This document shows, in pieces, positions 55,193-63,700 of a stretch of 64,000 nucleotides of DNA. This DNA is from Pseudohongiella sp. (lineage in GTDB: Bacteria > Pseudomonadota > Gammaproteobacteria > Pseudomonadales > Pseudohongiellaceae). The notes under the pieces are model-generated. The model was given only the letters and a program-made list of their open reading frames with translations, had not been told where the DNA came from and did not search any database. Numbering within the stretch: the stretch's first letter is position 1; the number at the start of each line of letters is the position of its first letter. The position numbers and the translations under genes were made by a program. The stretch lies in the NCBI RefSeq assembly GCF_011050365.1, contig NZ_DRFV01000012.1, positions 1 to 64,000 on the forward strand, read 5' to 3'.

Positions 55193-56593
55193 CTACTCCA
55201 CGGGCCGATTGGTATCGAGCAGGTCGCTTTCGTCCTGGCTTGCGCGCTCCTCATTGACCATATCTTCAATAATGGTATCAGGTCGGGTGTCCAGCAGTTC
55301 GTCAGCATCCGGTCCGGGATCGCGACGAGGTCCAGCAGAGTTGTCGATAGCGTCGCTATCCTGCTTTGTTTGCGCCGGTCTGGCGGCACTGACCGGAAGC
55401 TGTTCTGGCAGCGCGCCCGTGTTCTGGCCAGCATCAAACCTGAGGCGGTAAATCGGCTCTGGCATGGAGAATCCCTCTGCGTCCAGTACCGTGGTGACGG
55501 CGCGGATGGCCAAACTCCGGGCGCGGAGGAAATCGGTCTCGCGTTGATCAATCCAGCCAGTAAAAAACAGTATGATGTTGGAGTCGCCTATGGTCTTGAT
55601 GGTACCGCCGGGCGCCGGATCAGACAGCATGAACGGCAATGCCTTCATGGCGTCAACGCCAGCTTTCATCGCAGCCACCGGATTGTCGGCAGCGTCCACC
55701 CCGAGTTCGAATTCGAAGCGACGTTGCGGATTACGGGTGTAGTTGAGAATGACGGCCTTGAATACAGTCGCGTTGGGGATCCGTAACTGATTGCCTTGCA
55801 ATGTCATCAGCACGGTTGCACGTGAGGTCAGGCGAACTACTTTGCCTTCATGAGTATTGATCACAACATGGTCATTGGGTCTGAAGGGCTGGCGTATACT
55901 CATCAGAATGCTGCAGATATAGTTTTCCATGGTGTCACGCACTGCGAAACCAATGGCCAGGCCCAGCACGCCGGCGCCGCCCAGGATGGTTGCCATCAGC
56001 GCCGTCGCTCCAAGCAGATTCAGTGTCACCACCAGCGCGGCGACTACTGCGGTAATGCGCACACCCTGTCCGATCAGTTCGACGAGAAACGGATTTGTGG
56101 TTAGCCTTTGCCATAACGATGACCAACGTGCCAACGCGTAGCCCAGGTAGACGATCAGGATAAAAATAAAAGCCGCCAGGGCGACCAGTGGCGAAGCCCT
56201 GAGCCACTGCCTCACGTTGGTTCGCATGGCATCCATCATCGGGGAGACATTACCCTGCACATCCAGACGGCGCTCGATACTGTCACCGACAGCAACGACG
56301 CCGGGTATCTGCGATGCGAGCGTCAATGCGCGCTCGGCCTGGGCTTCGTTGGGCGCGGCGCCGGACAGCAGCGCAACGCCTCCCGTCACCTGGACCTCGA
56401 CCCGACGCAAGGGCTCGAGCACGGCAAAAATCGAAGCCAGGCGTTCCTGCAACGCCATATCTTCAGGGTTCAGGCTCTGCGCGGATGCGACCGGATTTTC
56501 GCCCTGGCCCGGTTGCGCCAAAGCAGCTGGCTGGTTAATGCTCGCCAGCAGAACGAGCAACAGCCATGCGAGGATTGGCGGGAATTTTGTCAT
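55193..56593 (-). CDS. BON-domain mechanosensitive channel (MscS family)
   Basis: A 466-residue membrane protein. A signal peptide (ending AALAQ) is followed by a periplasmic BON domain (about residues 40-105: VEVQVTGGVALLSGAAPNEAQAERALTLA). Three helices lead to the pore helix GGAGVLGLAIGFAVRDT near residue 215 and the MscS beta domain (RPNDHVVINTHEGKV). The C-terminal alpha/beta domain ends in a hydrophilic acidic tail of about 60 residues. The start at 56593 puts the signal peptide at the N-terminus; 56614 is an alternative. Likely roles are osmotic safety or adaptation. Confidence 0.88.
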   Translation of the reverse strand: MTKFPPILAWLLLVLLASINQPAALAQPGQGENPVASAQSLNPEDMALQERLASIFAVLEPLRRVEVQVTGGVALLSGAAPNEAQAERALTLASQIPGVVAVGDSIERRLDVQGNVSPMMDAMRTNVRQWLRASPLVALAAFIFILIVYLGYALARWSSLWQRLTTNPFLVELIGQGVRITAVVAALVVTLNLLGATALMATILGGAGVLGLAIGFAVRDTMENYICSILMSIRQPFRPNDHVVINTHEGKVVRLTSRATVLMTLQGNQLRIPNATVFKAVILNYTRNPQRRFEFELGVDAADNPVAAMKAGVDAMKALPFMLSDPAPGGTIKTIGDSNIILFFTGWIDQRETDFLRARSLAIRAVTTVLDAEGFSMPEPIYRLRFDAGQNTGALPEQLPVSAARPAQTKQDSDAIDNSAGPRRDPGPDADELLDTRPDTIIEDMVNEERASQDESDLLDTNRPVE

Positions 56594-56665
56594 CGGATTC
56601 TCTAGGTATGTCATTGGGCCTGATACGTCACCGAGCTTGGTATTTCATCGTGATACCAGCTGGCG

Positions 56666-57040
56666 TCATCTGGACGATTTAAGCGCGGTTATCAACTCCT
56701 GCTTCCGCATCGTTGAGCGGCCACGGATATTCCGCTTTTTTGCCTCTTGCATCAATTCGTCTCTGGTTTTGTTCTCCAGTCGACCTTGTTCGGTTTCGCC
56801 CTGGCGGGTTGCCGCGGCCTGCCTGGCAGAGTCGCTTCTGTCGCGAAACTTCTGTTTGTCGCTTTTGTGTTTTCCGGAACCGCCTGCGCGCTCACCGCCG
56901 CCGCTTTGTTTGTTCACGGTGGCCCAGGCCCTGGCTTCAGCCTCCTCGGGCGCTACGCCTTTCTCTTCATAACTCTCTTCTATGTGTTCGGCCTTTCGTT
57001 TCTGTTTTTCTGTGTATTTTTCTTTGCTTCCACGCGGCAT
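56666..57040 (-). CDS. Small basic protein with Rho N-terminal-like domain
   Basis: A 124-residue, very hydrophilic protein. The first half (MPRGSKEKYTEKQKRKAEHI to VNKQSGGGER) matches small proteins often labelled plasmid stabilisation-like in databases, although nothing here is plasmid-borne. The last 35 residues (RDELMQEAKKRNIRGRSTM...ELITAL) look like a Rho_N/SAP-type helix-turn-helix that can bind nucleic acid. The start at 57040 has a GGAGG site. Function unknown; stress-related DNA or RNA binding is a guess. It is divergent from moxR. Confidence 0.8.
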   Translation of the reverse strand: MPRGSKEKYTEKQKRKAEHIEESYEEKGVAPEEAEARAWATVNKQSGGGERAGGSGKHKSDKQKFRDRSDSARQAAATRQGETEQGRLENKTRDELMQEAKKRNIRGRSTMRKQELITALKSSR

Positions 57041-57138
57041 GATCGTATCCTCCATAACCAGAACAGAAAGCAGCAGTGACTGGCGATACCACCAGGTCTG
57101 CGTTTCGCTTCCTGAATATTACTTCTGACAGTTACCCA

Positions 57139-57163
57139 CAGTGTTACGATGATGCTAACACTG
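57139..57163. promoter_or_regulatory. Perfect 8-bp inverted repeat upstream of moxR
   Basis: CAGTGTTA (57139-57146) and TAACACTG (57156-57163) are perfect inverted copies 9 bases apart, 49 bases before the moxR start, in the only gap between two divergent genes. The form suits a dimeric regulator; no regulator gene is adjacent. Confidence 0.45.
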
Positions 57164-57211
57164 ATGTTCTGACTCGGGCTACACTTCCGTTAGCACAGGA
57201 GAAAACACTCG

Positions 57212-58162
57212 ATGCAGGACAAGATTCAAAAAGCCCTCGCGCAGACCCGTCGCGCCGTGCTCGGCAAGGACGAACAGATTCGTCTGGCGTTATGCTGTCT
57301 GCTCAGCGGTGGGCACCTGCTGCTGGAGGACTTGCCGGGTATGGGCAAGACCACGCTGGCACATGCGCTGGCAGGTGTGATGGGGCTGTCCTTTCGGCGT
57401 ATTCAGTTCACCAGTGATTTACTGCCAGCTGACATTCTGGGAGGCTCGGTGTTCGATCCATCCAGTGGGCAGTTTCGCTTTCATGAGGGCCCGGTGTTTT
57501 GTCAGGTACTGATGGCCGATGAGATCAACCGGGCTACGCCGCGCACGCAGAGCGCGTTGCTGGAGGCCATGGAGGAAGGGCAGGTATCACTGGACGGTGA
57601 AACACGTCCACTGCCGGAACCTTTTTTTGTCATAGCAACACAAAATCCTTCCGAGCTGGCCGGCACTTTTCCTTTGCCCGAATCCCAAACTGATCGGTTT
57701 CTGATGTGCCTGTCGCTGGGGTATCCCGATCCTGCGGCAGAACGACAACTGCTGGCGCAACCCGATCTCCGCCTGAAGCCACATTTACCGGAAGCCTGTC
57801 TGTCGTTGGCAGATCTGCAAGCCTGGCAGCTGCAACTCGCGCAAGTGCACCTTGGTGATGCGGTGCTGGATTATGTGCAGCGCCTGATCGACTTCAGCCG
57901 CACGTCGCCGCGCATCCAGCTTGGTCTGTCACCGCGTGGCGGGCTGGCCATTGTGCGAGCTGCGCGCTGTCATGCACTGATGGCCGCGCGGGATTACGTG
58001 ACCCCGGATGACGTGCAGGCGGTGTTTGCGGCCGTGACCGATCACCGGTTAAGTGCCAGCGACCGGCTGGATCTGATGGCGGAACAGGGTGTTGACAATA
58101 AAGCGGGACACAGGACACTGGCTGAATGGATATTGGACTCCGTCAACGTGCTGTCGGCCTGA
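57212..58162 (+). CDS. MoxR-type AAA+ ATPase
   Basis: A 316-residue MoxR-family AAA+ protein, usually a chaperone for metal or cofactor insertion or for complexes with VWA/DUF58 partners. Walker A is EDLPGMGKTTLAHAL near residue 38, Walker B VLMADEINRATPRTQSALLEAMEEG, and sensor 1 FFVIATQNPSELAGTFPLPESQTDRF. The start follows CAGGAG. It overlaps the DUF58 gene by 37 bases and forms the common moxR-DUF58-transglutaminase operon. Confidence 0.94.
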   Translation: MQDKIQKALAQTRRAVLGKDEQIRLALCCLLSGGHLLLEDLPGMGKTTLAHALAGVMGLSFRRIQFTSDLLPADILGGSVFDPSSGQFRFHEGPVFCQVLMADEINRATPRTQSALLEAMEEGQVSLDGETRPLPEPFFVIATQNPSELAGTFPLPESQTDRFLMCLSLGYPDPAAERQLLAQPDLRLKPHLPEACLSLADLQAWQLQLAQVHLGDAVLDYVQRLIDFSRTSPRIQLGLSPRGGLAIVRAARCHALMAARDYVTPDDVQAVFAAVTDHRLSASDRLDLMAEQGVDNKAGHRTLAEWILDSVNVLSA

Positions 58163-59151
58163 AACAACGCTGGCACGCATTACGGGCTGAACGTCAGGCA
58201 CGCTGGCTGGCACGACGTGTGCCGCCGGTATCCCACCTGCAACTCAGTCAGAAGACGATTTTTATTCTGCCAACTTTGCATGGCTCGCTGTTTGGCGTTG
58301 GTGCCATCATTGTGCTGGTGATTGCCATTGCCGAGCGCAACGTGGTTTCCTTCCTGGTGTCGGCGCTGATGCTGAGTGTGTTTCTGCTCAGTCTGGTCTT
58401 GTGTTATCGCAACCTGAGCGGCCTGCGGCTGACGGCGCAGGATGTTGATTCAGCGCTGCCCCGGCAACGCTGTTTTGTGGGAGACACGGCACAGTTTATT
58501 GTCACGCTGACCTCGGCCGGGCGGCGCCGGTCACATAAGGACCTTTGGCTGGGTTTCAGCGCTGATGCGTCGCAGTTGATCTCGCTGACGCCCGGTGCCA
58601 GCATCACCGTCAGTCTGGGTGCGCAGACAACGCGGCGTGGTCTGCTGGATGCTCCGCGTCTGATATTGCGTACGCGCTATCCGGCAGGATTGTGGCAGGC
58701 CTGGAGCCGGCCGGATCTTGCCATGCGTTGTCTGGTGTATCCGCAGCCACGGATTTGTGTTTTGCCGCCAGCCGCATTGCAATCAGCGGCGAGTGGGGCT
58801 GGTCAGCAGCACGCGGCCAGACAAGCGGGCGTCGATGATTTTGTCGGCTTGCGTGACTATCAAACCGGGGATGCTATTCGGCGAGTTGCATGGCGCTCAC
58901 TGGCGCGCGGGCAGGGGCTGAAAACCAAGCAGTTTGTGCGTGAGGCAGACCCACAGATATTGTTGTCTTTCAAAGATTTTGCCGGACATGACGCTGAACA
59001 TGTGTTGTCCTGTCTGTGTTTTCAGGTGCTGCAACTCAGCCGTCGTCGGCAGACGCTGGCGCTGCAACTTCCGGGCAATAGTCTCATCAAGCCCGGGCAG
59101 GGTGACGCGCATAAACACAGGCTTTTACAGGCACTGGCATTATGGATTTGA
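58126..59151 (+). CDS. DUF58 domain protein
   Basis: A 341-residue membrane-associated protein with two helices near residues 48-95 and a cytoplasmic or periplasmic DUF58 region with the signature DFVGLRDYQTGDAIRRVAW followed by SLARGQGLKTKQF. It partners MoxR ATPases in conserved operons, with function unproven. The start at 58126 lies within moxR in another frame; conserved sequence begins about 35 residues later, so a shorter start is possible. It overlaps the next gene by 10 bases. Confidence 0.88.
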   Translation: MDIGLRQRAVGLKQRWHALRAERQARWLARRVPPVSHLQLSQKTIFILPTLHGSLFGVGAIIVLVIAIAERNVVSFLVSALMLSVFLLSLVLCYRNLSGLRLTAQDVDSALPRQRCFVGDTAQFIVTLTSAGRRRSHKDLWLGFSADASQLISLTPGASITVSLGAQTTRRGLLDAPRLILRTRYPAGLWQAWSRPDLAMRCLVYPQPRICVLPPAALQSAASGAGQQHAARQAGVDDFVGLRDYQTGDAIRRVAWRSLARGQGLKTKQFVREADPQILLSFKDFAGHDAEHVLSCLCFQVLQLSRRRQTLALQLPGNSLIKPGQGDAHKHRLLQALALWI

Positions 59152-60950
59152 TGGTGGACAACAGAGGCCAGGACCTGGTGATACCGGCGGCACTGATCGC
59201 GTCGGTCGCCCTGATATTGCCGGCACTGCAAACGCAGCCCTGGTGGTTGATTCTGCCGTGTCTGATCTGTCTGATCCTGCGCTGGCGACTGTTGGCTTTT
59301 GCGCTGCTGTTTGCTGCCATCAGTTATGCTGACACCTGGGCTTCCGGGGTTTATTATCTGGGACTGAGCCTGTTGTTGTTGATGCCCATGCATAGCAATC
59401 CGGGTGCCAACAGCGCCACTCAACTACTCGGTGCGCTGCGGCAGGTACTGCTGTCATTGCCAATTTTTGCGGTCATTGTCGCGTTGGCAGCCGGTGCACG
59501 CTGGACGGAACAACGCACGCCAACACAAACCATGACAGGTGTCAGTGATACCATGACGCCGGGTTCGGTCAGTGAACTGGTCAACGACAGCAACCTTGCG
59601 ATGCGTGTCAGGTTCACAGACGATACCACTGCCCTGCAATCGCAGGATCTGTACTGGCGTGGTCTTGTGCTGGAAGACTTTGACGGACGTACCTGGTCGC
59701 GCAGTAACAGGTTGCAGTTCGACCTGGATCCGGTGCCGACGCAGGCCAGCAGACAGCTGAAGTACCTGGTCACGCTGGAGCCCAACAGGCAATTCTGGTT
59801 GTACGGATTACATCAGGCATACACATCCCGCGCGCAGACCTACCGCGACGCCCGCGGCATGTTGGTCACGGCCGACATGGTGCGTCAGCGCATACGCTAT
59901 CCGGTTACATCCATTCTGCCTCCGCCAGAGTTGCGGCTCGACGTTGAAAGCCGGCAACGCAACCTGGCACTGCCCGCCGACAGCAATCCGCAGACTCGAC
60001 AGTGGATCGGCAATCTGCGGGCGCGGCATGAAAACGATCGCGAGTTGAGTGCGGCCGTCATGCGTTATTTCAGCGACGAGGCATTTTTCTACACGCTGAC
60101 GCCGACCCGCACCACTGAGGCTCAGATAGATGATTTTTTGTTTAACACCCGTGAAGGTTTCTGTGAACACTACGCTGGCGCACTGACCTTTGTGTTACGC
60201 GCTGCGGGCATCCCCGCTCGTGTGGTGACAGGCTATCAGGGCGGTGACTTTAACCCCATTACCGATCACTGGACTGTGTATCAGTACAATGCCCATGCCT
60301 GGGTAGAAGCATGGTTTCCCGGCAGTGGCTGGGAACGCCTGGATCCGACCACACAGATAGCGCCGGAACGGATAAGTTCGGGCATAGATGCCTGGCTTGC
60401 GTCCCTGAGTAGCGACGCAGAACGCAACCTGGATGCCGGCATCCGGCAACGTCTGCAGCTGGCCGCCATACCCGGCTACCACAGTATGCGCAACTCGCTG
60501 GATGCGTTGCAATATAGCTGGAACCTGAGCATGTACGACAACGAGGGCAGTCTGCGCACCGAGGACCTGAGCGACTGGCTGACAGGTCAGGGTCTGGGAA
60601 ACCTGCCGGTTTGGCTGCTGGCAGCGCTGCTGGTGTTCGTGGGGTTGCGCGCGACGTTGAGTGGCAGAAAGCGGCAACACCGTCTGTCACCCGCGCTGCG
60701 AGAGTATCTGCGCCTGAATGCGAGATTGCGCCATGCAGGCCTGGGACGAGAACCGTCGGAGACCATCAAGAGGCATCTTGAACGAGTGAGTGAGACATGG
60801 CCGGAGAACGCGGGGCAGTGGCAAAGGCTGGGCCGGATGTTAACAGAAGCCGAATACCGGACAGCGACAATGGACAGGGCGGATATCCGCAGAACGGCTG
60901 CACAGCTTCTCAGCGCGAGCCGGCGTCGACGAGCCGATCACACCGGTTGA
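59142..60950 (+). CDS. Membrane-bound transglutaminase-like protease (TgpA type)
   Basis: A 602-residue protein. About five or six N-terminal helices (to residue 130) precede a periplasmic transglutaminase-like domain. The cysteine-protease triad is visible: Cys in EGFCEHYAGAL, His in YNAHAWVEAW and Asp in ERLDPT. A further helix near residue 490 is followed by a DUF4129-like cytoplasmic tail (PSETIKRHLERV). In Pseudomonas the related TgpA is essential; I infer a cell-envelope role here. It is the last gene of the moxR operon. Confidence 0.9.
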   Translation: MDLMVDNRGQDLVIPAALIASVALILPALQTQPWWLILPCLICLILRWRLLAFALLFAAISYADTWASGVYYLGLSLLLLMPMHSNPGANSATQLLGALRQVLLSLPIFAVIVALAAGARWTEQRTPTQTMTGVSDTMTPGSVSELVNDSNLAMRVRFTDDTTALQSQDLYWRGLVLEDFDGRTWSRSNRLQFDLDPVPTQASRQLKYLVTLEPNRQFWLYGLHQAYTSRAQTYRDARGMLVTADMVRQRIRYPVTSILPPPELRLDVESRQRNLALPADSNPQTRQWIGNLRARHENDRELSAAVMRYFSDEAFFYTLTPTRTTEAQIDDFLFNTREGFCEHYAGALTFVLRAAGIPARVVTGYQGGDFNPITDHWTVYQYNAHAWVEAWFPGSGWERLDPTTQIAPERISSGIDAWLASLSSDAERNLDAGIRQRLQLAAIPGYHSMRNSLDALQYSWNLSMYDNEGSLRTEDLSDWLTGQGLGNLPVWLLAALLVFVGLRATLSGRKRQHRLSPALREYLRLNARLRHAGLGREPSETIKRHLERVSETWPENAGQWQRLGRMLTEAEYRTATMDRADIRRTAAQLLSASRRRRADHTG

Positions 60951-61056
60951 GTCTTTGGTACTGATCAGTATGCCAACCACACTGACTGATCCTGGGTTCC
61001 GGATGACGGCCTGACCTGAGTTTGCCTGGTCGTCAGATGCATTATTTTTTGCCGGA

Positions 61057-61686
61057 TCAATTATTGGTGTGGGCGGCCATCGCCTCACGCCATCTGCCAT
61101 GGTTGAGATAGATCTGGTGCAGGTGAATACTGCCGGCAACGATAAGACCCGTCAGCGCCAGATAACGCTGGTCACCGGTCACGCCCAGCAGAATGCCAAG
61201 CGCTGATAAGACAGTAACGACAGCAATTGACGGATAGAAGTCGCGCCAGGTGGCAGGAGTCGTTGTCGCGAAAAAAAGCCTGTTGTCATCGTCCTGTCGT
61301 GCCCTGCGTAAAATGGAATGCATAGCGATTGTCATGGCGGCAAAAATAACAGCCAGAATCAGAAACCAGGGCATCAGATGCTCTAACCCGAGAGCAGCGA
61401 TGAGGGTGAATTCAAGAATACCAATTCCGAACGGTACCAAAGAATCCGCGGGACTTGGTACCCAACTGAAGCGCATTGTCATGCTGCTGTAGAGCAGCCA
61501 GATCAGCATGATGCCAAACAATGTGACGGCTATCTGTATCCAGCTTAAAGCGGATGACCAGGAAAATTGCATCAACAGCGAGGTTTCGGTGACATGTACC
61601 CACAACAATTCCAGCGCCAGTGCCTGTATGATACTGAGTAACGTCAGCAAGACCATTGGCATTTGACTCTTAGCACGTTCTCGCAT
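61057..61686 (-). CDS. Membrane protein of unknown function in the MarR operon
   Basis: A 209-residue inner-membrane protein with about five or six helices (around residues 9-28, 42-65, 82-103, 107-124, 150-168 and 172-190). No family is recognised. It starts 14 bases after the marR stop and appears to be the third gene of the acg-like/marR operon, so it is probably under the same repressor. The C-terminus (GRWREAMAAHTNN) is cytoplasmic or periplasmic and short. Confidence 0.75.
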   Translation of the reverse strand: MRERAKSQMPMVLLTLLSIIQALALELLWVHVTETSLLMQFSWSSALSWIQIAVTLFGIMLIWLLYSSMTMRFSWVPSPADSLVPFGIGILEFTLIAALGLEHLMPWFLILAVIFAAMTIAMHSILRRARQDDDNRLFFATTTPATWRDFYPSIAVVTVLSALGILLGVTGDQRYLALTGLIVAGSIHLHQIYLNHGRWREAMAAHTNN

Positions 61687-61700
61687 GTTGGGCTCCTCGT

Positions 61701-62174
61701 TTAATCACGGGCACTGTCTAGTTGTACGCGCAGTTTACGCAGCAATGGCAGGACTGCGCTGGCATCCTCCTCACCGAATTGGGGCAGCATGGCAACTATG
61801 TCGGGCGTGATGGTATTGATCGCATTGTCGCGTAGCTGGCGACCAGCCGTTGTCAGATAGATCAGTTTGCCGCGTCCGTCTTCAGGGTTTGGCACCATGC
61901 GAATCAGTTCGCGTTTCTCCAGTCCTGCCAATGTGTGCGACATGCTGGTTTTGGGCACCTGAAAGGCCCGTGCCATCTCAAGCGGCGTGCGGCCATCGCC
62001 CAACCTCACCAGATGATTCAGCGCGCCGAAGTGATGCTGCGTGAGTCCATCGCCCAATCTGGATTCCAATAACGTGCGACTGAGCTGGGCAATAATGCCG
62101 ATCTCGTTCAACATGTCGAACATGAGCTGCGCGCCACCGTTCTGTTGTATGTCAGGTAACTCTGATTTTTTCAT
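61701..62174 (-). CDS. MarR-family transcriptional regulator
   Basis: A 157-residue winged-helix repressor. The recognition segment PLEMARAFQVPKTSMSHTLAGLEKRELI (about residues 65-92) and the wing NPEDGRGKLIYLT are typical MarR elements; flanking helices form the dimer. The start at 62174 has a TGGAG site and overlaps the end of the nitroreductase-like gene by 23 bases. It probably autoregulates through the dyad at 63375-63413 upstream of the operon. Inducer unknown. Confidence 0.92.
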   Translation of the reverse strand: MKKSELPDIQQNGGAQLMFDMLNEIGIIAQLSRTLLESRLGDGLTQHHFGALNHLVRLGDGRTPLEMARAFQVPKTSMSHTLAGLEKRELIRMVPNPEDGRGKLIYLTTAGRQLRDNAINTITPDIVAMLPQFGEEDASAVLPLLRKLRVQLDSARD

Positions 62175-63333
62175 CAAGGCTCCAGCGGGGTGTGGGGGGA
62201 ACAGCTGCAGCATACCCCAAACGGCCCAACATCTGAACGGTTTCGCCGTCGTTGGCCAGCAGCTGATGTCCGCGTTGATAGTGCGTTTGCATCTGCGGAT
62301 ACTCCTGCAGGCACTGACTGACAGGGTGTAGCGCCATGCCTTGTTGTGTCGTGGTCAAATTGAGTCGCAGCCACGCCTGGCCAGCTGCGATCTGGCTTTC
62401 CCGACTATTGTCGGCGGTGGTCAGCCAGACAAAAGCCGGGGTGGCGGCAAACATGTCCTGATACATATTCAAACCGGTCTGATAGGCCAGTGTGCCTGGT
62501 GTTGCAAGATCACCCGGGCTGATCAGGCCCAGGCGCTGAAGTCCTTCCAGCGGCATGCCACCAATATCAATACCATCGGGTGTCGCATTGATGGCGGTTT
62601 TGCCAAAGCGCATCAGGTCTATGCTTTCCTGCAACGTGGCGGGTGTTTCGTACTCGACCTGAAATGCGTTCCAGATCAGCTCGCGTAACCTGGCAACTTG
62701 TTCAGGACTGCGTGTGCCGGCAAATCTGACCCCAGCGACTGCCTGCGACAGGGCCACGATATTACTGTCATTAACCGCTTTTCCCATGTCAAACGGTTCT
62801 TTGGTTGATCGCCGTGATGAGACAAAATTGAACAGGGGGTCAGGCTGGACCTGGCCAGGTCGGAAGCGTACTTTGGCAACCGGTCGTGCGCTGATCAGTT
62901 GCGAATCGGCTCCGTCAGGGAACAGAGTGACGTCGATGTCATAGCCTTGCGCTGACGCTGCGATGCGCATCAACTCCAGAAAACCACCTAAACCGATAGT
63001 CAGTTGGCGATCAAACGGGTCGGTTTCGGGCAAACGTCGATCCGGGTCTGCCAGCAGCGTTACCATGTCGGGCTCACTCAGATCGACCATCCATGGCTGC
63101 AGGTTGTGGGGGTTGGGCGCCAGTATTGCGTATGACAGGGCAAAGCGACGCGGTTCAGCAAATTGTCCCGCCTCTGCCCACGGAGCCAGCGCTGCCTTGG
63201 GTGTTCGGGTGAGCGAAAAACCAGCGAGACCGGCGCCTGCGGCAAGGATGACGCCGCCGCCGACCGTTGCGATAAACTGTCTTCGGGATAGCAATGGTCG
63301 CGATGTAGCTGAATGTTTGTCTGAACTGGACAT
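62152..63333 (-). CDS. Tat-exported nitroreductase-like (Acg family) flavoprotein
   Basis: A 393-residue protein with a twin-arginine signal (SRRQFIATVGGG, about residues 16-27), predicting export of a folded cofactor protein. The body matches the Acg/nitroreductase-fold family: ILAPNPHNLQPWMVDL is the FMN-binding entry motif, SSRRSTKEPFD the second, and GQAWLRLNLTTTQQGMALHPVSQ the C-terminal helix. Such proteins bind or sequester FMN or reduce quinones and nitro compounds. The start at 63333 has GGAGG. It is the first gene of a three-gene operon with marR, behind the operator-like dyad. Confidence 0.87.
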   Translation of the reverse strand: MSSSDKHSATSRPLLSRRQFIATVGGGVILAAGAGLAGFSLTRTPKAALAPWAEAGQFAEPRRFALSYAILAPNPHNLQPWMVDLSEPDMVTLLADPDRRLPETDPFDRQLTIGLGGFLELMRIAASAQGYDIDVTLFPDGADSQLISARPVAKVRFRPGQVQPDPLFNFVSSRRSTKEPFDMGKAVNDSNIVALSQAVAGVRFAGTRSPEQVARLRELIWNAFQVEYETPATLQESIDLMRFGKTAINATPDGIDIGGMPLEGLQRLGLISPGDLATPGTLAYQTGLNMYQDMFAATPAFVWLTTADNSRESQIAAGQAWLRLNLTTTQQGMALHPVSQCLQEYPQMQTHYQRGHQLLANDGETVQMLGRLGYAAAVPPTPRWSLDEKIRVT

Positions 63334-63374
63334 GATGCTTGCCTCCGGGCAGGTCAACAGGAAAATCCATCATA

Positions 63375-63413
63375 TAGTACGATATCGAATCAAACAAGTC
63401 CGACATGGTACTA
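63375..63413. promoter_or_regulatory. Operator-like inverted repeat upstream of the acg-marR operon
   Basis: TAGTACGATATCGA (63375-63388) and TCCGACATGGTACTA (63399-63413) are inverted copies of TAGTAC-S-AT-R-TCG-R-A, centred about 60 bases before the operon start. The size and AT-rich symmetric form suit a MarR dimer or two half-sites. It likely overlaps the promoter. Confidence 0.65.
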
Positions 63414-63556
63414 AAATGCCTTTCCTATTTGATGATCCAGATCAACCAGCGACCTCGTCGGTAGCATTAAAGTAACGGGACACAAGGGCATTATCGATCA
63501 CGCCATCGTGAGGCTCAAATGCGCGACAAAAACCAAATCATTGAGGAGAACTGAAC

Positions 63557-63700
63557 ATGTCCAGAGAAGCAGGTGAACGTTACCGTTGTGAGTCGTGTAA
63601 AGCAGAGCTGGTGTATGAAGTGGGGTGCCCTTGTCCCGACAAGATGGCACATTCAGAAATTTGCTGTGGCGCGCAAATGGTCAAGGTCGACAAGCAATAA
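63557..63700 (+). CDS. Small cysteine-rich metal-binding protein (47 residues)
   Basis: A short reading frame with an AGGAG site 8 bases before ATG. It encodes a zinc-ribbon or desulforedoxin-like peptide: YRCESCKAEL near the N-terminus, then GCPCPDKM and SEICCGAQM, giving six cysteines as CxxC, CPC and CC. The CxxC...CC pattern resembles desulforedoxin-type iron or zinc sites, but the extra CPC is different. It is divergent from the Acg-like operon. Function unknown; metal binding or redox is inferred. Confidence 0.75.
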   Translation: MSREAGERYRCESCKAELVYEVGCPCPDKMAHSEICCGAQMVKVDKQ

